Part shown: positions 10,918 through 21,327 of the stretch, piece by piece
How the letters are laid out: each line of letters opens with the position of its first letter
Numbering within the stretch: the stretch's first letter is position 1
NCBI GenBank assembly: GCA_002633025.1
Contig: NMRB01000089.1
Coordinates: 314,430 to 378,429 of the forward strand
Source of the DNA: Notospermus geniculatus
Lineage: Eukaryota; Nemertea; Pilidiophora; Heteronemertea; Lineidae
Reading direction: 5' to 3'
Length of the DNA: 64,000 nucleotides
Translations under genes and position numbers: made by a program
The notes under the pieces: model-generated
Databases searched by the model: none
Told to the model about the DNA's origin: nothing
What the model saw: only the letters and a program-made list of their open reading frames with translations

Positions 10918-12042
10918 ATGAGTAAAATCCCGCAAACTCGTGCAAGTGGATCAAATCGATCAGGAATACAGGACCAATCGAAAAAAGTAAGCCAGAAGCG
11001 TCAGAGAACGAATACTGCTGGACAGGATTCCTCCGGTATTTCGGTAGACTCTATTACGAGCCGACATGGCAGTACATCAACTCCGTGCGACTCTCAGCAA
11101 GCTGCTGGCCTACAGGCAGGGCCGCAAGTTAGCGTTAAACAGGTTGATAGAACTAGCTGGATGGCCGAAATTAATAGAAAGCTCGACAAGTTAGACAAAC
11201 TGGACGTGCTCGAGTCCAAGATGCAACTTTTTGAGCAGAAACTAGAAAAGGTTACTCAAACTGCTTCTGATGTTGAGAACAGTGTTCAGTTCATCTCCGG
11301 GGAATTCGAACAAATACGTATTCAGGGCCGATATACTGCAAAGGATGTTTCCACCTTGAAATCTGAGATAGAGGTACTGCGAGAGCAAAATGACTGTCTA
11401 AAATCTGAAATAACGTCGTTGAAAACTAGATTAATGAAGCACAATTTACTTTTTCATAATATTGAGGAAACGACCGACGAGGATGTAACGGATAAAGTGC
11501 TGAACTTTTGCGAGGTCGAAATGAAAATAGTAAACGCCAAAAGTCGAAATGGTAAAGAAGTCGCTCATCGTTTTGGCAGAAAAGTACCTAATAAACCAAG
11601 GACAATCGTGTGCAAATTCACGCATCGGTGTGATCGTGAGGAAGTGCGTTCAGCTAGTCGTAATTTACAGGGCACTCGGTACGGAGTTTCCGAGCAGTTC
11701 CCCTGGGAAGTTCAAGAAAAGCGAAAACGATTGTATCCGATACTTAGAAAAGCAAAGAGCGAGGGCAAACGAGCGACGCTCAAGGTCGACAAGTTGTATA
11801 TTGACGGGCAACAATACGTAGAGTCAGCAGATCAGAAAACAAGGCGTGAAATTCCCGGAACCGCGGGCGTGTCAGACCAAAACCGCAAAATTCCGAATCC
11901 TTCAAAAGGACCAGTCAGTCGAGCGACGCGTGTCGAAAGTTCTCCTTTTACACGTTTAAATGATGAGCAAATCGATGACCTGATTGAGAAACCTGACCCT
12001 GACGGGAACGACATCGGATCGGAAACAACAAGGTCGAAATAG
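10918..12042 (+). CDS. LINE ORF1 protein (coiled coil plus RRM-like RNA-binding region)
   Basis: A 374-codon intact frame. Residues 1-80 are Ser/Thr/Gln-rich and basic. Residues ~85-175 form a heptad-like coiled coil (KLDKLDKLDVLESKMQLFEQ and following). Residues ~178-265 resemble the RRM of L1-type ORF1 proteins (NLLFHNIEE, then AHRFGR and RTIVCKF strands). Residues ~270-305 resemble the C-terminal domain (KRLYPILRKAKSEGKRA, then LYIDG). Such proteins trimerise and chaperone the element RNA in the cytoplasm. ORF2 begins only 15 bases downstream, which suggests coupled translation in the live ancestor. This is the only undamaged reading frame of the element. Confidence 0.85.
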   Translation: MSKIPQTRASGSNRSGIQDQSKKVSQKRQRTNTAGQDSSGISVDSITSRHGSTSTPCDSQQAAGLQAGPQVSVKQVDRTSWMAEINRKLDKLDKLDVLESKMQLFEQKLEKVTQTASDVENSVQFISGEFEQIRIQGRYTAKDVSTLKSEIEVLREQNDCLKSEITSLKTRLMKHNLLFHNIEETTDEDVTDKVLNFCEVEMKIVNAKSRNGKEVAHRFGRKVPNKPRTIVCKFTHRCDREEVRSASRNLQGTRYGVSEQFPWEVQEKRKRLYPILRKAKSEGKRATLKVDKLYIDGQQYVESADQKTRREIPGTAGVSDQNRKIPNPSKGPVSRATRVESSPFTRLNDEQIDDLIEKPDPDGNDIGSETTRSK

Positions 12043-12057
12043 GACGCTGAGGATCAT

Positions 12058-12927
12058 GTGGTAGAAAACTCAGATGACAGTGAAACATTGCGATTCGTGT
12101 GTCTAAATGTGGCAGGGCTTGAGGCTAAGCTGCGCGGCGTTGATCTTGAGGAGTTTATTAGATCTTACGATATTGTGTGTTTGTCGGAAACGAAACTGGA
12201 TGATTGTGACACGGTTGATCTGACCGGTTTCAAAACTTTGTTTGTAAATAGGCAGAAGGTGACTACAGTGCCATCTGGTGGTGTCGATGTGCTTTTATCG
12301 GAACATTTTCAGGAAAACTTCAGGGAAGTGAAAATCAATTCTGACTTCTTTCTCGCCTTTGAAATAGATAAGGGTCTTTTTAATCTTGATAAAGATGTAT
12401 TATTACTCGTAGTTTATATACCACCGGAAAATAGCAGGTACTCGTCATTGGATTTATTTGAAATTTTAGAAAACGAGATAACGGCTTTATCAAGGAATAA
12501 GGAATACTATTTACGTCTTACAGGTGATTTTAATGCCCACTTTGGTGAAATACCAAAAATTGATCTTGAGTCAGCCTCGGTTGATGATTTAGAACAGCAC
12601 CCAGTGGGAGTTGATCCTTTGTTGTATGCTTGCAAGCGAAAAAGTTGTGAGACGGTGCCTGTTAACGGATATGGGAGGCGACTGTTAGAGTTATGTAGGA
12701 ATTTAGAAGTATTTATTGTAAATGGTAGAACAGGGCATGATAAACACGTAGATGCTGCTACTTGTAAAGATAGAAGTGTGGATGATTTGTTTATTGCGAG
12801 CCCTACTCTTTTCAAGTTTTTTATAGATTTCAAAGTCCTGTCATTTGATCCCTGTCACTCGGATGTTCATTGTCCCATAGAACTTTTGTGTAAAATCCAA
12901 CCTACCAAAAAGATTCCAGTAACGTAA
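12058..12927 (+). pseudogene. LINE ORF2, apurinic/apyrimidinic-like endonuclease domain
   Basis: About 290 codons. Visible motifs are LRFVCLNVAGL at the start (catalytic N), SETKL (catalytic E), VVYIPP, the diagnostic GDFNAH, and SVDDLFIAS then DPCHSDVHCPI near the end (catalytic SDH). This domain nicks the target DNA for target-primed reverse transcription. The frame opens after an in-frame stop, so its ATG is unclear. The reading is lost near 12910, where a single-base shift moves into the frame that encodes the reverse transcriptase. Confidence 0.85.
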
Positions 12928-14214
12928 CTGAGGATAATCAAACCCCGAAGCAAAAACGAAAGTGGGTGGCAGATAAAGCACACGATTTTTTAGCGAATTT
13001 AGATAAAGATGCATTAAAGGAAGTTATGCTCAGTTTGGTAAATGAAGGAGGTGATGTAAATATTTCAGATTTAATTGAAAGTGCTGTGGCTAAAATCGGT
13101 AACATTTATAATGAACCTACAGTCAAAAGTTTTACTTCGAAGGAGCACAAAGGAAAAAGGGGGAGCGATAAACCGTGGTTTAATAACGATTGCAGACAGT
13201 CTAGAAAACGATTCCTTGCGGCCCGGAACAGATATCGCAGAAATAAAACTGCCCAATCCTTAGAAGATATGAAAAAGGAATCTAAATCATACAAAAAATT
13301 GATTGCCCTGAGCATGAAGAAATATAGACGGAAATTCCATCGGAAATTACGGAACTTAAAATCGACCAGTCCAAAGGACTATTGGAACATAATAAACAGA
13401 AATGAAAAAAATAGTAGAAATGTTCTAGATGAAACTGACCTTGAGGCCTTCTATGGCCACTTTCAATCTCTAAATGCTCTGCCAGCCGACCAAAATCAAG
13501 AACCCGGTCTAGACTTGAATCATGTGCTTGAGGAGAATATTGAAATTCTCGATGACCCGATCTCTCCAGAGGAAATTACAAAAGCGATAAAGGCCCTGAA
13601 AAATAATAAAGCAGGGGGTAGTGATGGAATCTTAAATGAATATATCAAATGTTCGCTAGATTTATTTTTACCAGTGTATGTGAAATTATTTAACCTGATC
13701 TTAAATAGTGGTGAAGTTCCTAGCAGCTGGTCGTTTGGTATAATAAAACCAATTTATAAAAATAAAGGAGATCAAAAGAACCCATATAACTACCGTGCTA
13801 TAACGCTTCTGAGTTGTTTGGTAAAGTTTTTACAGCTGTATTAAACAACAGGATTAAAAAGTTTACTGATAGATTTGATATAATTGATAAAAATCAAACA
13901 GGTTTTCGGGCTGGATGTTCAACCATGGACCATGTTTTTACAATCAATTGTCTTCTAGATCTTTATTTATCAAAAGGGCTAAAAATATATGGGGCTTTTG
14001 TAGACTATAAGAAAGCGTTTGACACCGTCTGGAGGATTGGGTTATGGAGAAAACTCATTAGTTTCAATATAATGCAGGTGGCAGAGTATTTAGACCTATT
14101 AGAAATATGTATCAGTCTGCAAAGTCATGTATTGAAATTGCAAATGTTAGATCGGGGGAATTCGTCTGTCTAACTGGCGTTCGACAGGGAGAAAAACTAT
14201 CTCCGATATTCTCT

Positions 14215-14437
14215 AAATTCCCACTTACCTGTCCCATTCCTGAACTCGGGAAAAATGACCAAATCCTAAGTTGAAGATATCGCACCGCTGTCATTCTTCG
14301 CCAGGCTCGGGAGTGGGACAAGTAAGTGAACAGGACATTACTCTTTCTGACCATACCCCCACCCCGTTATCTTCAACTCAGGATTTAGTCATTTTTTCCT
14401 AGTTCAGGAATGGGACAGGTAAGTGGGAATTTAGAGT
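14215..14437. mobile_element. 223-bp foldback element in the LINE, 8-bp target duplication
   Basis: Flanked by TATTCTCT at 14207-14214 and 14438-14445. The ends AAATTCCCACTTACC and GGTAAGTGGGAATTT pair, with a second matching block (CTGTCCCATTCCTGAACT) inside. Collapsing the insert to one target copy puts the LINE frame from GEKLSP to FLNDL back in register, proving the insertion. Confidence 0.9.
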
Positions 14438-14946
14438 TATTCTCTCTATTTCTTAATGATTTATCGGCTTTTTTGTCAAACGAAGGTTTTAAAGGTCTTG
14501 AAAATCTTGATCTATTCTGTACATCAGATTTCCTGACTCGGTTGGGTATAGCTTTAAAGTCATTGATTTTACTTTATGCAGACGATACGATACGGTACTA
14601 TTGTCTGAAACACTGAGGGGCTTCAAAAGGGGCTAGACGTATTGCAAAATTATTGTACAACTTGGAAACTAAGTGTGAATGCGGACAAAACAAAGGTTGT
14701 AATATTCTCTCCAGGAAAATTGAGGCGATTGCCAAGGTTTACTTTTGAAAATAATGAATTGGAGATTTGTGATTAGTACAAACATCTAGGAGTTATTTTG
14801 GATTACAACGGTAGCTATACAGCTGCCATAAAAAATCAATTTGACAGTGCCAGTAGGGCGATGTTCTCTCTCATACGAAAATCACGAAAATTAGATTCAC
14901 TGATATATATTCAAATGGAACTTTTCGATAGAATGATTATGCCAAT

Positions 14947-15312
14947 GGGGAACCCGCATGACTGCAGATGGCGCAGTCAGTATAAGACCCGAATGACGTA
15001 CTGACGTCACTTTTTTCGCTGTTGACGTCACGTCGTCAAAGCATGTGTACATTTTTCTACACAATTTTCCGTGGAAATTTCCCCAAAAGACGTTGTCAGT
15101 ATTGGCATCCTGTGGCATTTCTGACGAAACAAAGCAGTGATATATGCATGAGAACTTTGAACATGAAGCAGGACAGTGTAATTTAATCAAAATTGAACCA
15201 AAGAGAGTGGTTTATTTTGGGGCAAGAAGTAAATGGAAATACTGTTGGAAAATAGGACTTCCGGGTCTTACACTGACAGCGCCACGTCGTGGCGTAGTTC
15301 TGCGGGTTCCTC
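14947..15312. mobile_element. 366-bp foldback element in the LINE
   Basis: GGGGAACCCGCA at the left pairs with TGCGGGTTCCTC at the right. Inner blocks TGGCGCAGTCAGTATAAGACC and GGTCTTACACTGACAGCGCCA also pair. It separates the LINE codons for RMIMP from those for MLYGCEVWGF. The target duplication is at most 2-3 bp (AT). Confidence 0.8.
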
Positions 15313-15375
15313 ATTATGTTGTATGGATGTGAAGTTTGGGGTTTCAGTAATTTCAAAAATTTAGAAAGACTACAA

Positions 15376-16142
15376 TAGTAGGGGAGCCAAGCACGAAAAA
15401 TAGTGAATAAGGTTGCACAAAAAGATATACAATTGCTGTTAACATTTTTTGGTAGGTATATCTGTTCTACATAAAAATTGGGAGGACTGCTCGGTCATCT
15501 CTCTTGCGAACTCCTGTTATGGACCCTTTTATAGTTTGCTACTGACTTTATCATTGGGCTGGTGGACTCGATTTTGTACAGGGGCAGAGGAACCAATGTA
15601 CAGCTATCTTCTGAATGGTTGGGTTTAGACCCTATAAATGTATTACTAACAGATAGAAATATGGGGACAGTGAATCAAATAAACATGGTCTTAAATATTT
15701 TCAGTTGCTACATTCACCTTATTTTATACCTCCATGCTACATTGCAGTTTTAATGTAAAATTACACATATCGGACCAAATACCCCAAAAGTGATTTCCAC
15801 TTGCCAAAAGCAATTAAGAACATCCTTGGCTGATTCAGAGGCACCATATTTCTATCTGTTGGTAATACATTTATAGAGTCTAAACCCAACCATTCAGAAG
15901 TTAGCTGTACATTGGTTTCCATGCCCCTGTACAAAACCAAGTCCACCAGTCCAATGATAAAGTCAGTAGCAAACTATAAAATGGTCCATAACAGGAGTTC
16001 GCAAGAGAGATGACCGAGCAGTCCTCCCAATTCTTATTTACAACAGATATACCTACCAAAAAATGTTAACAGCAATTGTATATCTGTTTGTGCAACCTCC
16101 AACCCTTATTTTGCACAATTCTGGCCTTTGGCTCCCCTACTA
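15376..16142. mobile_element. 767-bp foldback element with arms of ~330 bp in the LINE
   Basis: TAGTAGGGGAGCC and GGCTCCCCTACTA are the tips. After short unmatched stretches the arms (about 15411-15740 and 15790-16097) are near-perfect complements. CAA flanks both ends (15373-15375 and 16143-16145), and joining there keeps the LINE frame open from LERLQ into KYCKLILGV. The arms contain the TATAAATGTATTACCAA block also seen at 34255, 34465 and 51425, so these inverted repeats are related. Confidence 0.9.
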
Positions 16143-17092
16143 CAAATGAAATATTGTAAATTGATTCTTGGGGTTAAAACACAAACATCAACTAAAATGA
16201 TAAGGGGGGAGCTTGGGATCTTCCCGCTGTCTGTTCTAGTGAAAACACGCATGGTCTCTTTTTGGGCGAATTTAGTATCTAATGACACTAGTAAGTGGTC
16301 TTATTTAATGTATAGGATAGATCGTGAATTGAATGAAAAAGAGTACATGTATATCACATCTAAATGGTGCTCTGGAGTTAAACGCATCCTGGATGACTGT
16401 GGCCTCTCTTGGGTTTGGCTAAGCCATGAGCAAGTTTTCCCGAATGTACGTTGGTTGAAGGAAACGGTGAAGAGACGATTGCGGGATCAGTTTTTTGCAG
16501 AATTGGAATGAGGAAATCAATCATGACCCGAAATGCGTTAATTATAGAATTTTAAAACTCGAATTCAAAATGGAAAAGTATTTGATTGAGTTGCCTGAAA
16601 ACTCGTGGCGTGAATTGTTGAAATATAGGTTAGGTAACTCTCGGCTTCCCGCTGTAATTATGCGCAATCTCGGTCATGGTTTATGTAATCTTTGCCAGAT
16701 TGGCGATATTGCTGATGAATACCACAATTTGTTGAAATGTCCATTCTTTGCGATGGAGAGAAGAACTGTTGTAAAAGGATATTATTGGAAAAACCCGAAT
16801 ACTATTAAATTCTTTAACCTTATGAACGCTCACGGATCGAAACAATTGAATAACCTTGCCATTTTCTGTAGAAAAATTAACCAATCCTTTCTTGTGTAAC
16901 CATTTGATCCTGTAGTTTGATCCTGTGTGTAAGGGGTGTAGGGGGTCCTCTCACCGCTTTCGGCTTGGTGACCCACGAATTCCGCGGTCACATGATGGGG
17001 AGGCGGTGTGAGGACAACTCTACTCCCCTAAAGAAGAAATGTGAAAAATGAAAATTTAATCTGTACACCGTGATAGCTGCTGTATAATATTT

Positions 17093-17158
17093 CCTCCTAC
17101 ACCACAGTGGTGGTAGGAGTGTAAGAAATAAATTGAAATTAAAATTGAAATTGAATAC
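17093..17158 (+). other. LINE 3' hairpin and ATTGAAA-type tail
   Basis: CTCCTACACCAC pairs with GTGGTGGTAGGAG. A short tail of AAATTGAAATT units follows. In CR1/L2-like LINEs such 3' structures are recognised by the reverse transcriptase. Confidence 0.6.
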
Positions 17159-17270
17159 TGTAGTTAAGCCTTTCGCCCCTGTGTTGGAGAATGTATGATT
17201 ACACTACAATGCACGTAGTAGCATGCGTGGTTTACCAAGTCGTCAATAGAGGTCTCCCTTAACGCAGGTA

Positions 17271-17278
17271 GGTGTAGC
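17271..17278. repeat. Left 8-bp target duplication GGTGTAGC
   Basis: The identical octamer is at 28711-28718, in both places directly abutting the ends of the inverted repeats. P-superfamily transposons make 8-bp duplications. Confidence 0.7.
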
Positions 17279-17654
17279 AACGGGCCATTGGAGAGCTGTC
17301 AGAAGAGAATGTCAAGCACAGAGGAGGAAAACACACAGAAGTACTGTACACACATAGAGCTTCCGATGGAAGCGAAGGGTATGCAAGCATATCAACACTA
17401 TCGCCACGAAAACATCTCAAATTCAAGGGCCGGTTTCAGCCAGAAAAACCAATGAAATAACTTTCGAAACGGGCTCTAATGAAACTTAAGATCCTTATTT
17501 TTATCAACAAACACTAATTATCCAGCTTGAAGGCCAGTTAACGTTGTCTGAGCGAGTCGTTTTTTACATCATTTTACCCGTTTCGCTCATGCGGCGGCCA
17601 TTTTGTACGGAGCATCCGCCCAGGGCGATTGCGCAATTCGCTACCCCGCAGCGA
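17279..17654 (+). repeat. Left long terminal inverted repeat of the 11.4-kb unit
   Basis: It matches the reverse complement of 28373-28710 almost throughout. The inner end is CGCTACCCCGCAGCG. Relative to the right arm it carries ~40 extra bases around 17540-17580. Bases 17880-17953 downstream hold a short ATG frame ending in a GTAAGT donor, a possible plus-strand first exon. Confidence 0.85.
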
Positions 17655-18048
17655 ATATGGACGCTTCTCGTTGATCAATATTTCCGAACCGTGGTGAAGT
17701 TCCCTGAACGTCAGTAATTATTCCCCACGCTGACTAAATGCCTGAAAACGTCGAAGAAAATTTTTTCCCCATTCTTTCTGCTATGGATATTTTGGCAAGA
17801 AATTCGCCATTTTGATAATGTGTGCGTGACGTCATCAGTCACGAAAATTCAGCGGGAAATTCAAACTGCCAACCTGCATGCTAAATGATTTCATGGATTT
17901 TGTGAACATTTTTTGAAATGGCTACTAAAGATACTGATGTAGTATCCTGGTAAGTAATTCATGTTGAATTTATGGTTCTTATTTACCGGACAATTTGACA
18001 AGTTGAATAATCTGTAACTAGGCCTAGACCTCGGTACCGTACCTTTGT

Positions 18049-18440
18049 TTATGTCCTGCTCGGGCTCCTGCCTTTGCCTTTGCCCTTTCCCTTTTTTGTT
18101 GCTGTCATGCTGCATTCTCCACAGTACCATTTTGTGCTTGTTTTTCTTAGGAATGGTTCGTCACCTCTAATTTTGGCGCATTGGTAATGAAACCACAAAC
18201 AGCATTTGTCACATTGTTTGCTTTCCTCCTCAACAGATTTTGGCTCATCAACACATTTTTTTTGGGCATTGTCCACAGGGATACTCCTGCTCAGTGTCTT
18301 GTGCAGGCCCTACGTCAGTTTTTTTCTTCTTACATGCCTTAGGCCTATCACGACTTGTGCCTGCCGCAGCTAAGCTTGGTCGGAGTGCCAGTTTTTTTTT
18401 TCTGGGAAGTGTATCCTTGAATTTTGTAAGATTGTCACTA
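18049..18440 (-). pseudogene. PHD-finger protein segment
   Basis: The downstream part (from 18276) encodes CDKCCLWFHYQCAKI followed by WYCGEC, the second half of a C4HC3 PHD zinc finger. It then ends in a basic Lys/Gly tail. Upstream, in another frame, lie a Lys/Arg-rich stretch (possible nuclear signal) and YPCGQCPKK, supplying the first two zinc cysteines. The two frames part at a run of eight A/T bases (18256-18263), so a single-base indel, real or a sequencing error, breaks the finger. PHD fingers read histone H3 tails. It lies on the same strand as, and downstream of, the helicase block, so it may be the C-terminal exon of that gene. Confidence 0.7.
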
Positions 18441-18474
18441 AAGATGATCCTGATGAAATGATGGGTTGCTCTCT

Positions 18475-18893
18475 CGAATGCATCTATTACCGCATTCGAT
18501 TACTTCCTCGGGCCTTCCTCGGGCAAGCCCCGGAAGGACAAGCTGAGCGTGCGCACAACAGCCAGTAATCGAACGCTGTCGTGTTAGACACGAGAAAAAT
18601 GTGCTGTGATTGGCTGAATATCCGCCATGACACTTTACTCGTGTCTAACACGACAGCGTTCGATTACTTTTGCACGCCGATGTACACTGATGTATGCTAG
18701 GGCTGTGTGCATCTCATGATCGGAAGTGACATCCTGCTTTGCATCCTGGGAAGGTTACACGAGAAGCCCACCTTGGCGAGTAGGGCTAGTCGCGCCTGGA
18801 CCGAGGAAGCCCCGATGACGCAGTTCCGGTGTAAACGAACGCTGTAGAGCCTGTTCCGAGCTAGCTCGTGGAAGTAAACGAATGGCTTATTTG
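18475..18893. mobile_element. Foldback element with a nested hairpin element
   Basis: GCATTCGATTACTTCC at the left pairs imperfectly with GGAAGTAAACGAATGG at the right. Inside, 18564-18668 is a second near-perfect inverted repeat (AGTAATCGAACGCTGTCGTG and its complement). The outer one overlaps the end of the minus-strand ORF at 18887 and may have cut it off from the PHD segment. Confidence 0.6.
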
Positions 18894-19632
18894 ACAGCCG
18901 ACTCAAAGACGTCCACATCTCCAGAATCTTGAAACTGAAACAGATCAAACCACATGCTGATAAGTACAGGGTCATTGTGAATTTTGGCAACAGTCCTTTG
19001 AAGCAGTGCATCCCCATGCAAATGGAAGTTTTCGAATGACAGCGAAGTCTGAAAATGAATATACAATTCCACAAAAAACAAAAAAGTGCCATCTGTAACA
19101 TTCGTGAGTCCTCGTTTCACACCCTGCCTTTCACTCGTTTCTGCTAAACTTTCCGAGAACTTTGTCATTGTCACTGCAGCTGCTTCAGTTACTCTCAACT
19201 GAGACAGGACTCGTCTTTCCATGTACAGATAAGATCTAAGACTGCGATCACTCTTCTTTCGCGTGGCCTCTCTCAACCTGTACATAATTTTAGCCACTGA
19301 GGCACCAACAAGATGTCTGATTTTACTCTGCATAGCATCATCATAATCCTTTAGGCTTTTTGGAACAGGAGACTTTGCTGTCAATTCTTCTTCTTGTTTT
19401 TCAACAACCTCCTTCTTTGTTCTTTGAACAATTTTCTCCGCCACATGGTCCACAATGTTGTTACAGCATTTCCATTCAGTTTTATCACAAATTTTGTGTC
19501 CAACCAGTTCATTGCATTTTGCTGCTAAGAGATCGGATGTCTGAAAGCCAAACATGCCAGACACACCAAAACACTTTGTCCATTTATCACTTGATTTGCC
19601 ACCCCTGCATGGTTCCTTCAACAAAACTGAAC
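18887..19632 (-). CDS. Helicase-associated protein of unknown function
   Basis: An open frame of about 245 codons. A Cys-containing segment comes first (GFQTSDLLAAKCNELVGHKI), then a long charged helical middle (residues ~60-165). A conserved-looking end follows with FFVELYIHFQTSLSF and HGDALLQRTVAKIHNDP. I do not recognise a named domain. It reads on from the exon at 19635-19935 with a small frame change near 19633, so the two are probably one protein. It ends in the foldback element at 18893. Being on the same strand and immediately downstream of the PIF1 exon suggests the same transcript. Confidence 0.5.
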
Positions 19633-19634
19633 AT

Positions 19635-19935
19635 TTTGTTCAAATGACAGAAACTTCACTAACTGGACCCGTCTCTCCTGCAGGAGTACTTCATAAACTT
19701 TCATACTCTTTGCCTGTTGTGGTTGAAGACCAGTGTATGTCACAGCTGGATGCAAGTCCTTAACAAAAACGTCAACATCCCAGGGAAATTCCTCAAGATC
19801 CTCGTCTGCCATGTCTTCAGCAGAATCAGCACCTGAACTTGTGGTTGCAGCCTGGATGATTCCCGTTGTCCCTTTTCTTGTTTCACTTGCAACAGCACAC
19901 GGAAGAGCTAAAACAAGAACAGTTATACTTTAAAA
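19635..19935 (-). CDS. Exon following the PIF1-like helicase exon
   Basis: The splice acceptor CTTGTTTTAG (reverse strand, about 19936) is followed by an open frame of ~100 codons. This is acidic at first (SAEDMADEDLEEFPWDVDVF), then VKDLHPAVTYTGLQPQQAKS and VQLVKFLSFEQNV. The frame is lost at 19633, where the next ORF takes over. No named domain. Confidence 0.5.
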
Positions 19936-20134
19936 AATTGCCAAGACTTTTGTGTGTTTTTAGTAGCTCTTTTGATACAGTGTCTTCATTTGGGGGGGGG
20001 GGGCTGAAATATTTTTCAGAAAGGTGCATCTCCCTTTTTCAAAATCACATTGAGAATTGAGCCAATTCTTCTGCAAACAAATTTCATCACCCTCTACCAG
20101 GCATGCATGAATGAAATATACTCTGCAAACACTT

Positions 20135-21327
20135 ACCAGAAGTAGCCAAATGACAACAGGACAGGTCATCACATGGGTCCACTGTATCCTTCTCATAGAA
20201 TGAGTACACATTATCTGGATGTTTAATGACACCTTGCAAACTGAAGTTTTGGACTTGAATGCCATCAAGATGTGTTCCTCTACCTATTGCTACCCCCATT
20301 TGGCCAGCTTGAAAAAAACCAGTACAGTCAACAATGAGGTGGGGTATCGTTTGGCCCTGAGCACGGTGAACTGTTACTGCATGTGCCAATTTTAATGGAA
20401 TTTGCTGTCTGTTGGCGATAGGGCTTTCACCACAATAGTCATATACACTGAAATTGTGCCTCTCGATCAGGTGGTGTTTTCCATTGAAATCTACAGTTGG
20501 ACCATTATCAGACAAATGTACCACCTTTCCTTTCAGCCCATTTGGCAGTATCTGGTTTATTGTTTTTGTGAGAATCATGGGGCTTCCACACTTTAGGCGG
20601 AGATTCTTAGCGACAGGAACCTTTTTTATGAGACTTACACGCCCACTGTCAGTACTTCTGAATAACTTAGTTTCGCCATCAGTCTTGTAAAGTCCCTCCT
20701 GGTTGTAATAATCGACATCAAAATTGGAACTGCATATGAACACTGCATCTGGAAAGTCAATCGGCCGCAGTAGTCGCGTCATCAGTTCAACTGTCTCATC
20801 ACTTGGCCTGCCAAGACATAGTTCCTGCACAGCCCGTACCAAACCATACTCGTTTTGCCGAATCACAGATGTAAGCTTTACCTGATGCGGCAAACACAAT
20901 TTAAATGTTTCAGAGGTGAAGCAAAATTCTCCAAAGTCACCATAATGTGGTGAAGGAACGGGGGGCAACTGAAAAAAATCACCACTTGCGATAACCTGCA
21001 GTCCACCGCAAGGCTTACAGTTCCTGACATTGCTGCAAATATATTCCAATTGATCCCATGTCTTTTTAGACACCATTGAAATCACATCTATCAGGAGAAC
21101 ATCACAATCTTTAATCCGTTCCATACAGCCCTGCCACTTGTGGTCATTTTTTACATGACCGAGTAACTCGTGGTTAGAGAACCTCCCATCCTGAAGGCCT
21201 GCCCAGTGATGTAATGTTGTTGCTCCAAGTCCATAAACTCCAGCATCCAACTGTAGGCTTGACATCCCAGTCGATGATGTAACAGCAACATGCTTCCCTG
21301 CCTTCCTTAATTCTTTAGCAATGTTTC
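20135..21327 (-). pseudogene. PIF1-like DNA helicase fragment (superfamily 1)
   Basis: The exon has an acceptor TCCATTTCAG at its 5' end (21328) and a donor GGTAAGTG at its 3' end (20134). Motifs in order are VAVTSSTGMSSLQLDAG (Ia), LLIDVISMVS (Walker B region), QVIASGDFFQLPPV (III), LTSVIRQNE, LAHAVTVHRAQGQTI (V) and VAIGRG (VI). PIF1 helicases unwind DNA 5'-3' and resolve G-quadruplexes. Two lesions are visible. The exon with the Walker A loop is not upstream, where 21330-21530 is intron-like and then the plus-strand gene begins. The Walker B pair reads Asp-Val instead of Asp-Glu. Helitrons also carry PIF1 helicases, but no Rep domain is present here. Confidence 0.85.

Larger units (their letters stand above)
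12930..16899 (+). pseudogene. LINE ORF2, reverse transcriptase and C-terminal Cys/His region, broken
   Basis: Pieces in different frames line up as a non-LTR reverse transcriptase: ISPEEITKAIKALKNNKAGG (13560), YRAITLLS, a frameshift near 13815, then GFRAGCSTMDHV, VDYKKAFDTVW (first catalytic Asp), a frameshift near 14130, GVRQGEKLSP, LLYADDT (14568; catalytic YADD), LSVNADKTKVV, a TAG at 14774, YKHLGVILDYNG, and GCEVWGFSNF. After 16146 it continues with KYCKLILGV, a frameshift near 16500, and CNLCQIGDIADEYHNLLKCP (CCHC-like). Three insertions lie inside. In at least two cases, removing the insert and one target copy restores the frame. Dead copy. Confidence 0.9.
10770..17158 (+). mobile_element. 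Decayed two-ORF LINE retrotransposon
   Basis: In order: ORF1 (10918), endonuclease (12058), reverse transcriptase and C-terminal Cys/His segment (to 16899), then a 3' region with a hairpin (17093-17119) and an ATTGAAA-type tail ending near 17158. A 3' hairpin with a short microsatellite tail rather than poly(A) suggests the CR1/L2 group; the exact clade is not resolved. Three foldback elements (14215, 14947 and 15376) interrupt it, and there are several frameshifts and a premature stop. The 5' limit is uncertain. Confidence 0.9.
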
